Translations under genes and position numbers: made by a program
Assembly (NCBI GenBank): GCA_934045905.1
Contig: OW203763.1
Coordinates: forward strand, 36,035,017 to 36,099,016
DNA: 64,000 nucleotides
Direction: 5' to 3'
Source: Leuctra nigra
Taxonomy: Eukaryota; Arthropoda; Insecta; Plecoptera; Leuctridae
The notes under the pieces: model-generated
What the model was told of the DNA's origin: nothing
Databases searched by the model: none
What the model saw: the letters and a program-made list of their open reading frames with translations, nothing else
In this document: positions 30,761 through 43,127 of the stretch, one piece after another
Layout: each line of letters starts with the position of its first letter
How positions within the stretch are numbered: position 1 is the first letter of the stretch

Positions 30761-33223
30761 TTACAAGGCTTGGAGCCCTATTGCCGCCTCCACAATCTTC
30801 TTCCATCGAACACGGTCCGTCGCTCCCCTCCTCCAATCTTCCACTCCCAGGGCAGCCGCGTCGCTTGCCACATTGTCCGCCCACCTCCTCCTAGGGCGGC
30901 CCAATGGTCTGGTAGATGGAATTCGGCCATGCAGGGTTCTCGAGATTACCCGATCCACAGGAGCACGAATCACGTGGCCCGCCCACTGAAGTCTCCGAGA
31001 CTTGACTATGCTGGTGATCAGTGGTTGACGAGTCATCTGTCGAATCTCCACATTCGTGCGCTGGCGCAACCGGAACTGCCCTCCACCGGAACCCAAACCC
31101 TGGGCCTGTGCTGGACCGAGGATCCTCCTCAGCACGCGGTTCTCAAATGACAGGAGCTTCCGCTGGTCACGAATGGTTAAACTCCACGCCTCACAGCCAT
31201 ACAGAACGGTCGGTCTTATGACACTGTTCCATATGCGGAGCTTAGTGCGACGAGACAGCAATCTGCTAGCAAACAACAGACGAACAGCGAACAGTCCCCT
31301 GTTGCCGCACTGTAACCTAGCAGTTATTTCGCTAACCATATCATTGTCGCAGGTGAAGTGGGTGCCGAGATATTTGAAGCTCTTCACATTCTCAAACCGC
31401 ATGCCTCCAACCTCCATAGCATCGACGTCGTCTCTATCCCTCGACATGGCCAGGTACTCGGTCTTGAGACAGTTTACCTCTAACCCTACTCGCCGCGCCG
31501 TCGCCAGTAGAGGAGTACAGAGCCGTTGGATGTCCTCTCTTGTCTCTCCCAAGAGTGCTATGTCATCGGCGTAGCCCAGCACTTTGACATTACCGTTGAG
31601 ATGAATGCCGCCTTGGACACCTTCCAGAGACCTCACAGCCCTTTCCATAACAATGTTGAATAGCAATGGCGACAGCGCGTCCCCTTGTCGTAGACCCACA
31701 TCGACACCGAAAGGTTCTGACCGCCGACTCCCGAGAATGATGCGTGACCGCGATCCCAGCATACACACTGCAGTCATGCGTACCAGCTTTGCCGGGAAGC
31801 CAAACTCGGCCATGATGTTGTACAGGCCAAGCCGATGAACACTATCGTAAGCCTTCTGGAAGTCGATAAACAGACCACAGACTTCGCAGTCGTACTCGCG
31901 ACTCTTTTCCATGATCTGTCTCAGGCTGAAAATCTGATCAGTGGTGCTTCTGTTGTTCCTGAAACCACACTGATAATCTCCCAGAACATCCTCTGCCACT
32001 GGCGTCAACCGATCGAGAAGAATGTACGACAATACTTTGTAGGCGGTTGCGATCAGAGATATCCCACGGTAGTTGGAGCATGTCTTCCGGTCTCCTTTCT
32101 TATGGACTGGCACCATCAGCGACTCCTTGCACTGATCTGGAAGCTGCTCAGTCTCCCATATCTTCGAGATAAGTACGTGAAGCCCACGACACACAGCGTC
32201 TCCCCCGTGCTTCCACAGCTCGCCAGGAATGTCATCTGGGCCAGGCGCTTTGTTGTTCTTCAGCCTGCGTACTGCGACCATCACTTCCTCCAAGCTAATA
32301 GGAGGTCCTTCGGCTTTATGATGCGGCACCGGTTCCTGTATCGGGTCAGCTGGTGGGTCTGCCTTCAGGAGACCCTCGAAGTACTGCTTCCACCTCTCCA
32401 ACACCCTTGCTGGATCAGCGACCATCTCGCCCTGTGCATCACGTATGATAGACACGCGCGGTTGGAAACCCATTCGAGAGAACTTGAGCTGCTGGAAGAA
32501 GTCTCTTGAGTTAGCCTGACGACTCTTCTCCTCCATGTCCCTGGCTAGATCGTTCATATGTTGCCTCTTCTTCGCCTTAAGTAGGTTCCGGGTTGTACGT
32601 TGGAGGTACTCGTGCTCTGCCGCAAGCACCACATCGCCTGGGTACTGCAGCATCATCACCCTGGCCCTCGCACGGCTCTCCACAGCGGCTGAACACTCGT
32701 CGTCAAACCACTCCTTCCTGGATATAGGCCCCTTCACCCCGATGGTCACCCTAGCTGCCTCCTTGACTGCATCACGCATGGCACACCACACATCATCAAC
32801 ACCGCCTGCCCACACAACATCGTCCAGACGGCTTGCAACCTCATTCTTAAACTCGCGCATGGGCTGGCCACTCAGAAGTTTAGTGTTAAAGTGTTCCCTA
32901 ACACTTTGGACCCTCTGGTTTCGCAGACCAACATTAAGGCGCATCCGCATTCGGCACACCACAAGGAAATGGTCCGAGTCGCAATCCGCTCCTCGAAGAA
33001 CTCGCACATCCTGTACGCTCCGTACGTGCCTCCTATCAATTACCACATGGTCAATTTGATTGACAGTTCTTCCATCAGGAGACCTACACGTGCCCTTATG
33101 GATGTCCTTGTGCCGGAACAAAGTACTTGCCACCACCATGTTCTTAGACGTAGCGAAGCTGGCCACTCGGCCACCCAACATGCGGTGCCAACAAGTCCTC
33201 TCTCCCAAGCTTCGCATTGGCAT
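30761..33223 (-). pseudogene. LINE reverse transcriptase ORF (820 codons)
   Basis: It starts inside the endonuclease (IDHVVIDRR, DSDHFLVV) and continues through RT blocks: KGDRKTCSNYRGISLIATAY, QCGFRNNRSTTDQIF, FIDFQKAYDSVHR, GLRQGDALSPLLFNI and the catalytic GYADDIALLG. The C-terminus has LQWAGHVIRAP and RPLGRPRRRWADN. RTE-like by these motifs. Long and open, so the insertion is fairly young apart from the frameshift near 33200. Confidence 0.8.
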
Positions 33224-33698
33224 CTCCGAGCACCAACCTCACATCGTGGCGCAACTGCCTCTCATACACCGTCTCCAGCAGGTCGTAGAACTCATCCTTG
33301 ACCACCTCGGATTTGTCCTCCGTTGGGGCGTGAACGTTGATGAGAGTCGTGTTGAACCACTTCCCTCGAACTCGCAACGTACACATACGATCACTTACTG
33401 CCTGGAAGTCCATAACATCCTGCAGTAGACTCATGTGCACTGCGAAACCCACTCCCAGCATATGCACGTCATTGCTGCAGCTGTAGAAGATGGTAAACTC
33501 CCCCGAGGTCAGCTCTCCTGTGCCCGTCCATCGTACCTCTTGCAGCGCCGCAATCTGGATGCCGTGCAGCTTCAGTGCTGAGGTGAGACTCTGTACTGCG
33601 CCAGGTCGATACAAACTCCTCACATTCCATGTACCAATATTCGTTGTCCTTTTCCGCTCCAGTTGTTTCCGTAAAATTCGTCCGTATATCCGAGGCAA
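33144..33698 (-). pseudogene. LINE endonuclease (N-terminal part)
   Basis: NIGTWNVRSLYRPGAVQSL, IAALQEVRWTGTGELTSG and VLGDANAKLG are the strand and catalytic blocks of the AP-endonuclease fold (the E of QEVRW and the GDxN box). Such proteins are often annotated as craniofacial development protein 2-like. The frame is lost at about 33150-33220; the rest of the fold (TVNQIDHVVIDRR, SDHFLVVC) continues in the next frame. Confidence 0.8.
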
Positions 33699-34657
33699 AG
33701 ACTGATGAGGATTCGTAACTTTGAAATAATTCAGGTGAGTGGGTCGTTAGCCCCCTGCACCCTATCCAGGTGGAAGGGCTGCTTCCTAATGACCTCCTGG
33801 CAGGGCCCACCCGGGGCATCGGTGCTCACACATAATGCAGGACTGCCCCATCCATCCAGCATCGCAGATCTGCAGCTGTTCCGTTGTACATTCAACTCCA
33901 CCTGCAGTGTCTGGTCCTAAGCCCTTTTGGCACGAAGCCTCTTCGGCCCTAGGCCAGTACTGGTTGAGCTGCTGCCCTCAACCAGGAATGTTTATCGACT
34001 TCCCAGTCTAGAGCCGTAGTGTTTTGCGTTAACAGGACCATCTCGAGTAGGATATGACTCTTCGTCATGCACTACGGTCTTGGTAGGGAGAGGCTATGTA
34101 TTCGCTCACCATACCCTGGGGACCAGTGAGGACCAGTGATCAGATCAATGGTACTACCTCTCCTGCTCCCCTTAGCCCCCTATACCTATACCTATACAAT
34201 AATAACTATACATTACATATTGCAAACAAACATTATGTATTGCAATATGATCACTCGATCAACAGAAAGGAATCTGTTTTTCATTGAAACTGAGAATAGC
34301 CATCTATAAACTTTGCTTTGCTATAGCCTACATAGAGCAACCCAGAATGCAGTGGAATTTCTGTTTTGAAATGCCATTTCTGACAGATTCAAAACTTTAA
34401 AATTGTCAATAAGTGCATAAGTTCTCTACTGATTGGGCTGAAAAGTTGTAAAATAATTGAAAATGGTACTCTTAATGGTCATGCAAAATTTGAGCTCGAT
34501 CTGACCATTTTGATTTTCGGCCAATCAGAAGAAATGTTTTTAATTGAACCAATCAGAATGCAGCTCTCAAAAACAATCCCAGACTGTGTTACAATGATAT
34601 TAGTATGTGTGCAAAATTTCAGCTCGATCGAAAAAAAATGTGGCCAGCATCGTCGGG

Positions 34658-34660
<3 letters not shown>

Positions 34661-34699
<39 letters not shown>

Positions 34700-34708
34700 A
34701 CACACACA
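34661..34708. repeat. (CA)n microsatellite
   Basis: About 24 dinucleotide units with one CC interruption, at the place where sister copies have poly(A). The histidine/threonine-rich ORFs over it are artefacts. Confidence 0.9.
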
Positions 34709-34762
34709 AACAGAGAAAGTGTCCAAAAGAGCCGAATGGAGACGCTCGCTACGCTCGCTCAA

Positions 34763-35023
34763 ATATGGTTCAATATTTTATTGTTTTGATTTAAATATGT
34801 TGTCATGCAGAATATTTCGATACAGAAATCAAAACTGTCGTCAAAAAATAATTTTAATAAAACTTAAACGTGAACAAAAATCTTAATAATTCTATTTGTG
34901 ATATGAAATGAACGCTGTTTAGTCACTGTTTATTGTCTATTAAGGAGGGACCATCATATTTCCCATTTCTTAAGAAATCGTCGAAATTCTGCATATATAT
35001 ATTGAAAATTGCATTCTACACCA
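34763..35023. other. Unit B distal flank
   Basis: Aligns with 12900-12990 and 13900-13960 of unit A and carries the empty site of the hAT element at 12991-13891. Confidence 0.6.
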
Positions 35024-35892
35024 CTAGGAAAACGCTCTGTGTAACGCGTTGATGAGCGAGCACCGACACGCGCAACATCGCCAATCGAGCACGATCCATC
35101 CAATCAAAGATAACTAACTATTCATCATTACTGATTTTCATTGCAACTTTCCATAAACGTTCTGGAAAAATTGAATAACAGATCAATGTACTATGAATTT
35201 GATACTTCTCCATCAATCTCTGTGAACAGATATTCAAAATACTTAAAATAGCAATAAGAATGTAAATTCTTGACCGATTAGGCTGAAAATGTGTAAAATA
35301 TGAGACATTACATGTGCTATCTATAGTCGAAACGTTGCTTCTAACATAACTGTGAAACACGATCCATATTCAAAAAAAACCTATGTAGGTACATACATAA
35401 TACATCCCTTATAAATTGCAATATAATCCACACAATCAACAAGAATATTTATCATTGAAACTGAGAATAGTCATCTATACTCTTTGGTATGTGTACATAA
35501 AACAATCCAGAAAGCAGTGGAATTTCCCGATACCATCAATTCTGACAGTTTCAAACATTGAAAAATGTCATTAAGTGCATAAGTTATCTTATGAATAGGC
35601 TGAAAACTTGTAAAATAATCTAAAATGGTAGTCTAAATGTCCTTTCAAAATATGAACTTAATCGGAGCATTTTGATTTTCGACCAATCGTGAGATATTTT
35701 CATTTTTGAACCAATCTGAGGTCAGCTCCCAAAAACTATACACTATTAAGTTAGAATGATATTAGTATGTGTGCAAAATTTCAGCTCGATCGGAAAAAAT
35801 TGTGGCCTGTGGCGTCGGGCCAAACAAACACAAAAAAAAACAGAGAAAGTGTCCAAAAGTGCAGAATGGAGACGCTCGCTACGCTCGCTCAA
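35024..35892 (-). mobile_element. Helitron-like element, copy 3
   Basis: Complete: CTAG plus AACGC..GCGTT hairpin at the low end, GAGCGAGCGTAGCGAGCG terminus at the high end, host T after CTAG. 869 bases. It lacks the LINE that splits copy 2. The homologous site at about 480 near the left edge of the window lacks the element. Confidence 0.75.
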
Positions 35893-36515
35893 TAATATGC
35901 AAAGAAAAAGTACGCAAGCTGAACTAATTTCAAGTTACAGTTTTTCTTTCAATTTAACATTGCATTGCAACCATACAGGAAAAGGCATGCTGATATTTTC
36001 AAAAGTGTATTAAGCTGCTTTCCCACCCTAAGATTTCTTTGTAAAACTACTATATCGTGTATCAAGTACAATATTTAATTCTAACAGTTTTAAATGTTCA
36101 CGTTCCTGGATGATTTACTAAGCTATGAGGGTTTACTGCTTTATTTTGACGATTTTCCTAATAAAAAGTGCAGTTTTGTTTTACAGATAAAATTGTGTTT
36201 TCATGGCAAAACGATCTTCTAGAAATTCGTATTTTTTGCACATTAGTGGAAATTTCAATTTTGTAGAAGTAAGCTACGTCATATTGATGTCCTTACAATA
36301 CCAGTTTGTCTAAGCAGCGTGGAGTCGGATTATTTTCTAAACTGTTTTACAACACAGGAATACAATTTGTGATATGAAAAATGTTCAATAACAGTTCATG
36401 AGCTCACATTTGTTCAAGAAATATGTGTTTGTGACTCCAATAAGAAGTTTTAGTGTATAGTCAACTCATGTTGTGATAAAACTTCACCCAATATCGCGAC
36501 TACCAGTCGTACGCA
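35893..36515. other. Unit B distal flank, continued
   Basis: 35893-36265 matches 485-880 and 36320-36510 matches 14210-14440. It joins the window's left edge and unit A into one repeat register. No gene. Confidence 0.6.
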
Positions 36516-37590
36516 GACGTAGTGTAAGTTGCATTGATTGATTGATTTCTATACAGAGGGATAATTTGCTAGTTTGGCTTTTATCACAACATAACGAGGC
36601 GGCTGTACACCTAGACAATCAATTGTTTGAAAAAACTGTATGCTACTTATGTTTCTCATAGTATAATGTAACTACCTAATTGTATTTGCTTTAAGTTGTA
36701 AATGCCCTGCTTCGGTCAAATCAAGTAATTTGAGCTGAAAATATGATTATATTTGACTGAGCGAGCGAAGCGAGTGTTTCTATTTCGCTATTTTGGCTCG
36801 GGTCCTTTTTTGTCTTCCATGCTCGTACCGGTTGCACTGTTTCTACTATTGCAATTTCCAATTCAGCTGGTTGCAAGCCCTTTTTTAAAAACCGTTAATT
36901 GGTAAATATTTTAAATACATTCTGATTGGTTGATTGGATCAATAACCTTTGAAGATAACGACAGCTGAAGTCTGAAAATTGTCACAAATACAATGTTTGC
37001 TGGTCCCGTTCCGTCCTGTCGACGTGATTTTCAAACAGGAATTAAACATGGCTTCAATCTCAATCCCCTTATCAAACTTTCTGGAACTTTGTATTTTAAC
37101 GTCACATTAACATCATTTAACTTTAACATGATATAAATTCTATTCCTTTCAAACTAATCCCATTAAAAAATGTGTTTATTGTTTAGCATCAATTTATGTA
37201 TTATTCTGTATCTTTTGTACTTTCTGAATTTGTACTTTTTTTACTTGTAAAAAAAATTGACTCGTGTTTTTCACGAAATCTGTGTTTTTCATTGTATTCT
37301 GTGTCGCCATCTTGAATTGTATTTAAGTACCTATACTTATGTTTAAATATACTCTTTCCCACACTCAGGCCTATCCTACGTGTGCGTATTTTTTTTCCAA
37401 TTTATAACTGTTTTTCATGTTATTTTTTGTGTTACCTATAGGTAACACCTATTTGAATAGATTCAAAAAGTGTATGTACATACATTGAATGAAAATATTA
37501 TAATAAATAAAATTAAAATGACTAAGTAATGTCTTACAATAAGTTGATCGGTCAATTCGATTCCTTTGAAATTTTGAAAAATCACTTCAC
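36516..37590. other. AT-rich spacer with a Helitron-like 5' end
   Basis: TGAGCGAGCGAAGCGAGTGT at 36758 followed by GGCTCGGGTCCTTTTTT is a 5' terminus in + orientation; no matching 3' end is close. The rest shows no gene. Confidence 0.45.
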
Positions 37591-37860
37591 CTCGTTCAAA
37601 AAATATACACGAGACCGCTTAGATTGCATTAGTGTGTGAACAAAGTTTCAGAACGATCGGTTGAATGGTTTGACCTGGGCAGTGCAGGCAAAAACATACA
37701 GGGAAAAGCCATAAGTGCACAGTGGCGGCAATAAGATCGTTGCACTCTGCCTCTCTCTGACCCATATCATAAACATGTATTTATATGGAGCAGAGAGAGA
37801 TAGAGTACAAACAACTTAATGCCGCCAGTGTACCGTGGTGAGGCTCACCCCATACATTCC
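37591..37860. repeat. Helitron-like family fragment
   Basis: GAGACCGCTTAGATTGCATT, TTCAGAACGATCGGTTGAA, GACCTGGGCAGTGCAGGCAA and TACCGTGGTGAGGCTCAC correspond to the 881-1140 fragment. A short insertion or divergence (37715-37820, TGGCGGCAATAAGATCGTTG) interrupts it. Confidence 0.5.
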
Positions 37861-38575
37861 CATTACTATAAATACGTATTCAGAAGATTTGCAAATTGCT
37901 ATTTTGTAGCCGTGATGTGTTTGTTGCAGTTTGCTCGCGAGCCATGCTGGTTGGTACTCCAAGTTTCATATTATATAAGTTTAACTTGCATTCAGATTTT
38001 TTTCAAGATATTAATTTAAAATTGAACAATGAAGGTGGGCATTGCCTTATGAAAAACAAATGTATTGGTATTACCATGGTAACTCCAGGGTTCTTAGAAA
38101 ATAACAACTTTTCATTCAGACAAATGAAATTCAAGATCAAAGAATTCAGCTCACATGGTGTTCAATAGTTTAATTTACCACTTGAAATAGTACAATCAAT
38201 ATAATATTTAAACTCATATAAATCATGTTTGATGATATGCTGGACAATTATTACAGTGGTACAACGAAACAAATTATATTTTGTCAGGTGTGTTGCCAAA
38301 GCGTTTTACTTTTTAATTGCTTCTGTCACTGGATTGTTTCGTCAACTTAAAAAGGCCCTACCTCTCTTATGATAAGTTAATTGAGACTGAACAAGGTTCA
38401 AGTAGATAGTTTAAAGCATTACTATTATTCATGGCAATTTGTAGATTGTAAAACTGTTAAATTCTGTAAGAAACAGCTGTTAGCTGGTAACTGACAGTTA
38501 TTATCTGTCAATGACCAAAGCCAAACATTGACTTTCGTTTTATGACGTAGTGGGGGGTGGAGATCTACATTGGTC
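37861..38575. other. AT-rich spacer
   Basis: Nothing recognised. Short ORFs at 37819-38168 show no domain and no exon borders. Confidence 0.45.
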
Positions 38576-38850
38576 AATTCATCACTGAAAAGGAGTGATA
38601 TCAGAAATTTGACCAAATCAACACGGACATTCAAACATAATAAGTTTATAATATGTCGATGATATTTATTTTCCTTTACCTAATTTATTAGGATATTAGA
38701 ACCTAACCCTTCTTACCTCTATGATATTAGGATTTAGAATTTATTTCCTTGGGATATTTCTACTGATGAAGGTCGCAGAAAGTGGCTGAAATATTGAGAT
38801 TAATTAATATAGTTTGTGTACCGTCTCAAGAAAATTGGTTTGATTTTGTG
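38576..38850. repeat. Half copy of the 5421 MITE plus a TGATGAAG..GAAATATT block
   Basis: CACTGAAAAGGAGTGATATC at 38583 matches an arm of the MITE at 5421-5711. At 38763-38800, TACTGATGAAGGTCGCAG..GTGGCTGAAATATTG repeats the hammerhead-like pattern seen at 16300 and 22030, with a poor stem. Confidence 0.45.
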
Positions 38851-40285
38851 TTTATAATATAATAATTATAAACAATAAATTGTCTATATGGGGACTATGT
38901 TTTCTATATATTATTATGCACTATTCTTTCAACTAAATACCAATGGGTCAAATATTATTATAATTTTTATTGGAGTTAAAAAAATATATCTTTGATTGAT
39001 GTGTTGATTTTTTTATAATATTCTTTTAAATTTAAAGAACGACCTATTAATTTTAGAATTTAAATATTTTTTGCTAGCCAATTACTTAGGTAAAAACTCA
39101 TTAACAATTGAATGTTTTTAATTATATAACATAACCAGGACTTGAATTATTAATCTGAATCTTCTTTGACAGAATAAAAAAATCACGAACAGGAGAAAAT
39201 TGATAAAAGTAGGAATTTGTGTTTTCTGCATCACTAAACGAAATGTGAGTATCATTCCAAATAATGACCACCGGTCTCTTCATTTTTACATTTTATTTCG
39301 TCACATTCTTTGTATACAATAATACATTTCAATAAATAACAAATTAGCAAAGTACAAAGCAGAGTTATCAAATATTTTAAAAAATCACAAACTTATTAAT
39401 CCTACGTTACACAAACGCCGTCAGAGGCGAGTATAAAAATATTATTATTTCAGATCAAATCGAACCACGTGCAATCTTCTTGAACCTTAGCGTGTCATCA
39501 GGTCCAAACGTCAGGCATATGCAGGGAGAACACTGGCGGTTACAGAGTATGAGCATTTACATCACAGAAGGTGCTGATAGCTTGGACTGATATTATTTCA
39601 GTATTCTAAAAATTATTATTGCTAAACATTTTAAAATTTTCCTCGCATGATTTTTACAGACTTTTTACACAATTGATTTCTACAACAGTATTCAAATTTT
39701 TTTTGCAACATTGTAATATGCAAGGGGGTTGATAATTAAAAATGATTTTATTTAAATTTCTTGAAAACAGTTTGATTGGACAAAATATGTCACACAAAAT
39801 GATTATTTTAGAAGAAGTATATTTAAGTGGACTGTATTTTATATTAACAACACAGTGTTTCTATTAGCAGACATTAATAATAGTTTGCTTTGCCCTTATA
39901 ATAATTGTGTAATCTACATTTGAATAGATATCATGCATGTTTTAATATTACAACAGATGATATTATAGTAGGTATTGCTATAAGTATTCCTTTCTAATTA
40001 AGGGGTGACAAGCGAAACATGTGTAAACCAATTACCTCCAATGACAAGTGTCTGGTTTATATAACTCTGCAGCATTACTAAATAAACTATCCACAACATA
40101 ATATGCAGCTCTCTCTATTTAACAAAAATTACCAAAATAATCAATAGAGAAATTTGTTTTACTTTTGTCAGCCGACATTTCCAGTGAAAACTCACACATT
40201 GAATTATCAACCAGCATTTTGGCGGGAAAAACAGGGCGAGTTGGCTGAAACTTTGATGACGTAGACATAAATGATATTTGCTAAA
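38851..40285. other. Very AT-rich spacer
   Basis: No ORF, exon or bounded element identified. Confidence 0.5.
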
Positions 40286-41873
40286 TAGTAGAGGGCCAAA
40301 AGGTCGATTTAATGCTCCCGTAGGATCGTCGTGAAGGGAAGGTGCCACCTATCTCACTAAATGCATATATAGGTCCATAACCTAAAAAATTTTGGTGCTA
40401 CCCCCAGACCCCTGGCGGGGGCTGGGGGCTGGGGGCTAAAGTTATTCATTCCTGTACCCTACACGGAAAGACATAGAGGATTAATTATTTTTATTTAAGA
40501 TCAAAACTGAATGCCCTATTGTGAAAAAAATTTATTTTAAAAAATTTAGGCCGCCATCTTGGAAAAAAAATTTTGAAACATTAAGAATTTATATACACTT
40601 TAAATCGGTCATTGGACGAAAAAATATCTCAAACAAAAGTTATAGTACTCAAAAAATGCAATAACTTTGTAGTTTAACATTTTTTTCTATCACCAATACT
40701 TTATGAGTAAGAGCCGATTTAGTGCCGTTTTTCGGAGCGGGATAGGGACTACACAATGTTAATTGATCTCGGGGGGCCTTGAACGGAGTGAATTTTACCG
40801 CTTTTTTTATGACATCGTAGCGCCGAAACCGTTCGTCCGATCTAAACAATCTTTGCGGCATATGAAAGGTACATTCTTTGGGTCAACTTTCTCGAATTCG
40901 CAACAATTTTCTGTTTTCCATTGTTGAGAAAAAGCAATATTTCTTGAATAGAAATCGAAATTATTTGCGATTCGTTTTTATGGAGGTAGTACAGGCACAA
41001 GTGAAATACACCGTAGGATTTTTGTGAAGGGGTCTGGCACCAAATGCCATTTGATACAGAATGCTTTTAGATGTATGAAAAGTCATGGTGCCAACCTCGC
41101 AACCCTGGCCAGGGGCGGGGGCGGGGGCGGGGGGCATTTTCCAAAAATTCGACGGATTAAAAAAAAATATCTGAAAAAATTGGCACACATAAATTGGATT
41201 ATATAATTTGAAAAAAAAAGAAAACCAAAATGTCTAACGCCGCCATCTTGGGGAAAAAAGGTTACAAACAGAGCTTTTTATACATACTGAACAACGTGGG
41301 CCGGTTATTAAATTCCGGTTGGCGCAAGAAAAGGTCCAATTGGCAAAATATCGCTGTGATGAAACTTCTTCAGTAATTTGGCTGAACATCTCACATATTA
41401 TAACAAACATACCAAGGTTTGATGTTTGAAAGTTTCAAAAACATTACTATTGTAGAAAAAAAGTTACAGCTGTTCGAATATGGTTATCGAATAGACGGTT
41501 AATTTAAGATTCGTTTAATTGATTTTTCGATAACCATATTCGAAGAGCTGTGACTTTTTTTCTACAAAAGTAATGATTTTGAAACTTTCAAACATCAAAC
41601 CTTGGTATGTCGGCCTAGATGGCGGCCTAAATTTTTTAAAATAAATTTTTTTCACAATAGGGCATTCAGTTTTGATCTTAAATAAAAATAATTAATCCTC
41701 TATGTCTTTCCGTGTAGGGTACAGGATAGAATAACTTTTGCCCCCAGCCCCCGCCCGGGGTCTGGGGGTGGCACCAAAATTTTTTAGGTTATGGACCTAT
41801 ATATGCATTTAGTGAGATAGGTGGCACCTTCCCTTCACGACGATCCTACGGGATACCACTTGGCCCCCTACTA
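40286..41873. mobile_element. Long-TIR DNA element (about 1.59 kb)
   Basis: Arms of about 255-275 bases are inverted copies: TAGTAGAGGGCCAA.., GTAGGATCGTCGTGAAGGGA, TATATAGGTCCATAACC on the left; their complements end in GGCCCCCTACTA on the right. TA at each end may be the target duplication. Between the arms lie poly-G rich GGGGCGGGGGCGGGGG (about 41110) and a second inverted repeat at 41455-41570 around a GTTACAGCTGTTCGAATATG arm. No transposase. Confidence 0.65.
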
Positions 41874-42252
41874 AAATGTTGAACAGCCTTTTGACTTCAG
41901 AGATCCCTTGATGGGCCGTTTTCGCGCACCCGAAATTTCCCCCTTTTTATTCAGACTTTGGATAAGGATTCCTTGACGACAATTCTACCCAGAATAATAA
42001 TTTCTTGTTTGTCTACATCCTAGAGATACTTTCAATGTTTCACGTTTTAAATCCAATTTACAACCAATAGAGAGAGGTTGCCAAAGAAATCGTACTTATG
42101 GATTGTTGATCCATAACTCTTCAACTCTACAATATGAACTTGTACTGTCACCCCTTGATTCCTTAGCAGTGCTCTTACTTGAAAATACTAGTTTCAACTG
42201 AATATATTTAATTCATCGCAGTGGAAAAACGCCTCAGACAAAGAGCAAGTGT
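41874..42252. other. 3' flank of the ASB-type gene
   Basis: Likely 3' UTR and spacer of the - strand gene that ends at 42253. No further ORF seen. Confidence 0.4.
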
Positions 42253-42567
42253 TTAGCTGAACTCATAGACGAGGTATCTATGCAGGATCTTGGGCAGCTG
42301 CAGTTCCTCGACGATGTCGGGCAGTTTGTTGCCGACGAAGCGGTGGAAGAAGAGACGACACTGATGCATGAGCGACAGCGGTTCTGATGCGACTTCCTGC
42401 AGCATCTGCTTCTGCTCCGGGCTCAAGTACGAGCTGCGACGGATCATGCAGAGATCGAAGCACTCGGCCGCGTGGAGAAGAGTGAGGAAGAGGCGGGGTT
42501 GTGACGTCATGTTCTGGAGAGAGTTGAGGATGCCGTGGGGATCGCGGAACTGCGTCTTCATCACCAC
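42253..42567 (-). CDS. ASB-type ankyrin/SOCS-box protein, last exon
   Basis: Acceptor TGCTCCACAG|GTGGTG at 42568, reading in phase 0 to stop TAA at 42253-42255 (104 residues). Residues PLSLMHQCRLFFHRFVG then LPDIVEELQLPKILHRYL form a SOCS box: the N-terminal BC-box (sLxhxCRxxfR) binds Elongin B/C, and the later LPxP-like turn is the Cul5-box position. Upstream, FLTLLHAAECFDLCMIRRS is a degenerate final ankyrin repeat. By family, the protein is a substrate receptor of a Cullin-RING E3 ligase. The ORF ends normally. Confidence 0.85.
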   Translation of the reverse strand: MVMKTQFRDPHGILNSLQNMTSQPRLFLTLLHAAECFDLCMIRRSSYLSPEQKQMLQEVASEPLSLMHQCRLFFHRFVGNKLPDIVEELQLPKILHRYLVYEFS

Positions 42568-42839
42568 CTGTGGAGCAGATCACGTGTTACTTTGATAGAC
42601 GAGTCTTTATGAGCAGTAAATATACAATTATACTATTAGTTGACAGTGGATTGAAAGTATCAAAGACACGGCACGAAGGTATTGAAGATGGCAATAGGTT
42701 TTTCAAGTACATCTAAAGTAGGTACATAAAATCAGACCCCAAGAAAAGTGTTGTGTTACTGATCAGACATCAAAGAATTATTGGTCTAATTATTATTATT
42801 ATGTAACAATAATAATTATTCTATATATTAGAACGTATT

Positions 42840-43127
42840 TTTTTTTTTTTTTGTCTGGGGCTTAACGTCGCACTGTTCTGCAGCGAGGCTAATGGCGACG
42901 GATGGATGATTATGATGATGATTGGGAGATGATGGTGAAGAGTAGGTAAGGATGGAAGGTGGGAAGGAGGCGGTCGTGGCCTATTAGTAGGGTACCTTCC
43001 CAGCATTTGCCTGAAGACTGAGGGAAAACCACGAAAAAACCCCAGTCAGGAAGGACGGCCGCGGGAATCGAACCCGGGCCTCCGGAATACAAGCTGAGAG
43101 CGTTAACCACTCACCCAACCTGTTCCG
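42840..43127 (-). mobile_element. tRNA-derived SINE in ASB intron
   Basis: Target duplication TATTAGAACGTATT is perfect (42826-42839, 43128-43141). On the - strand the head has an A box GTGAGTGGTTAACGCTCTCA and B box GGGTTCGATTCCC, then a 3' body and an A tail (poly-T at about 42840-42852). Complete and young-looking. A truncated relative lies at 15775-15915. Confidence 0.85.

Larger units (their letters stand above)
30744..34200 (-). mobile_element. Near full-length RTE-like LINE
   Basis: Flanked by identical 9-bp duplications AATAACTAT (30735-30743, 34201-34209) inside a Helitron-like copy, so the limits are firm. On the - strand it has a GC-rich 5' leader, an apurinic-type endonuclease, an RT and a short 3' end of GAAGAAGAAGATA repeats. 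About 3.46 kb. One frameshift separates endonuclease and RT frames, so this copy is probably inactive. Confidence 0.85.
30370..34762 (-). mobile_element. Helitron-like element, copy 2 (split by a LINE)
   Basis: The 3' end (CTAG at 30370, then hairpin) and 5' end (GAGCGAGCGTAGCGAGCGTC reversed, at 34742-34762) frame an element that is continuous with the copy at 35024-35892 once the LINE at 30744-34200 is taken out. Host base after CTAG is T. It contains a (CA)n microsatellite at about 34661-34708. Confidence 0.7.

Noticed and set aside
31056..32509. Several + strand ORFs (172 and 224 aa)
   Set aside because: Antisense of the LINE RT on the - strand; GC-rich coding DNA leaves the other strand open.
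34479..34886. Histidine/threonine- or valine/cysteine-rich ORFs
   Set aside because: Translation of a (CA)n microsatellite in several frames.
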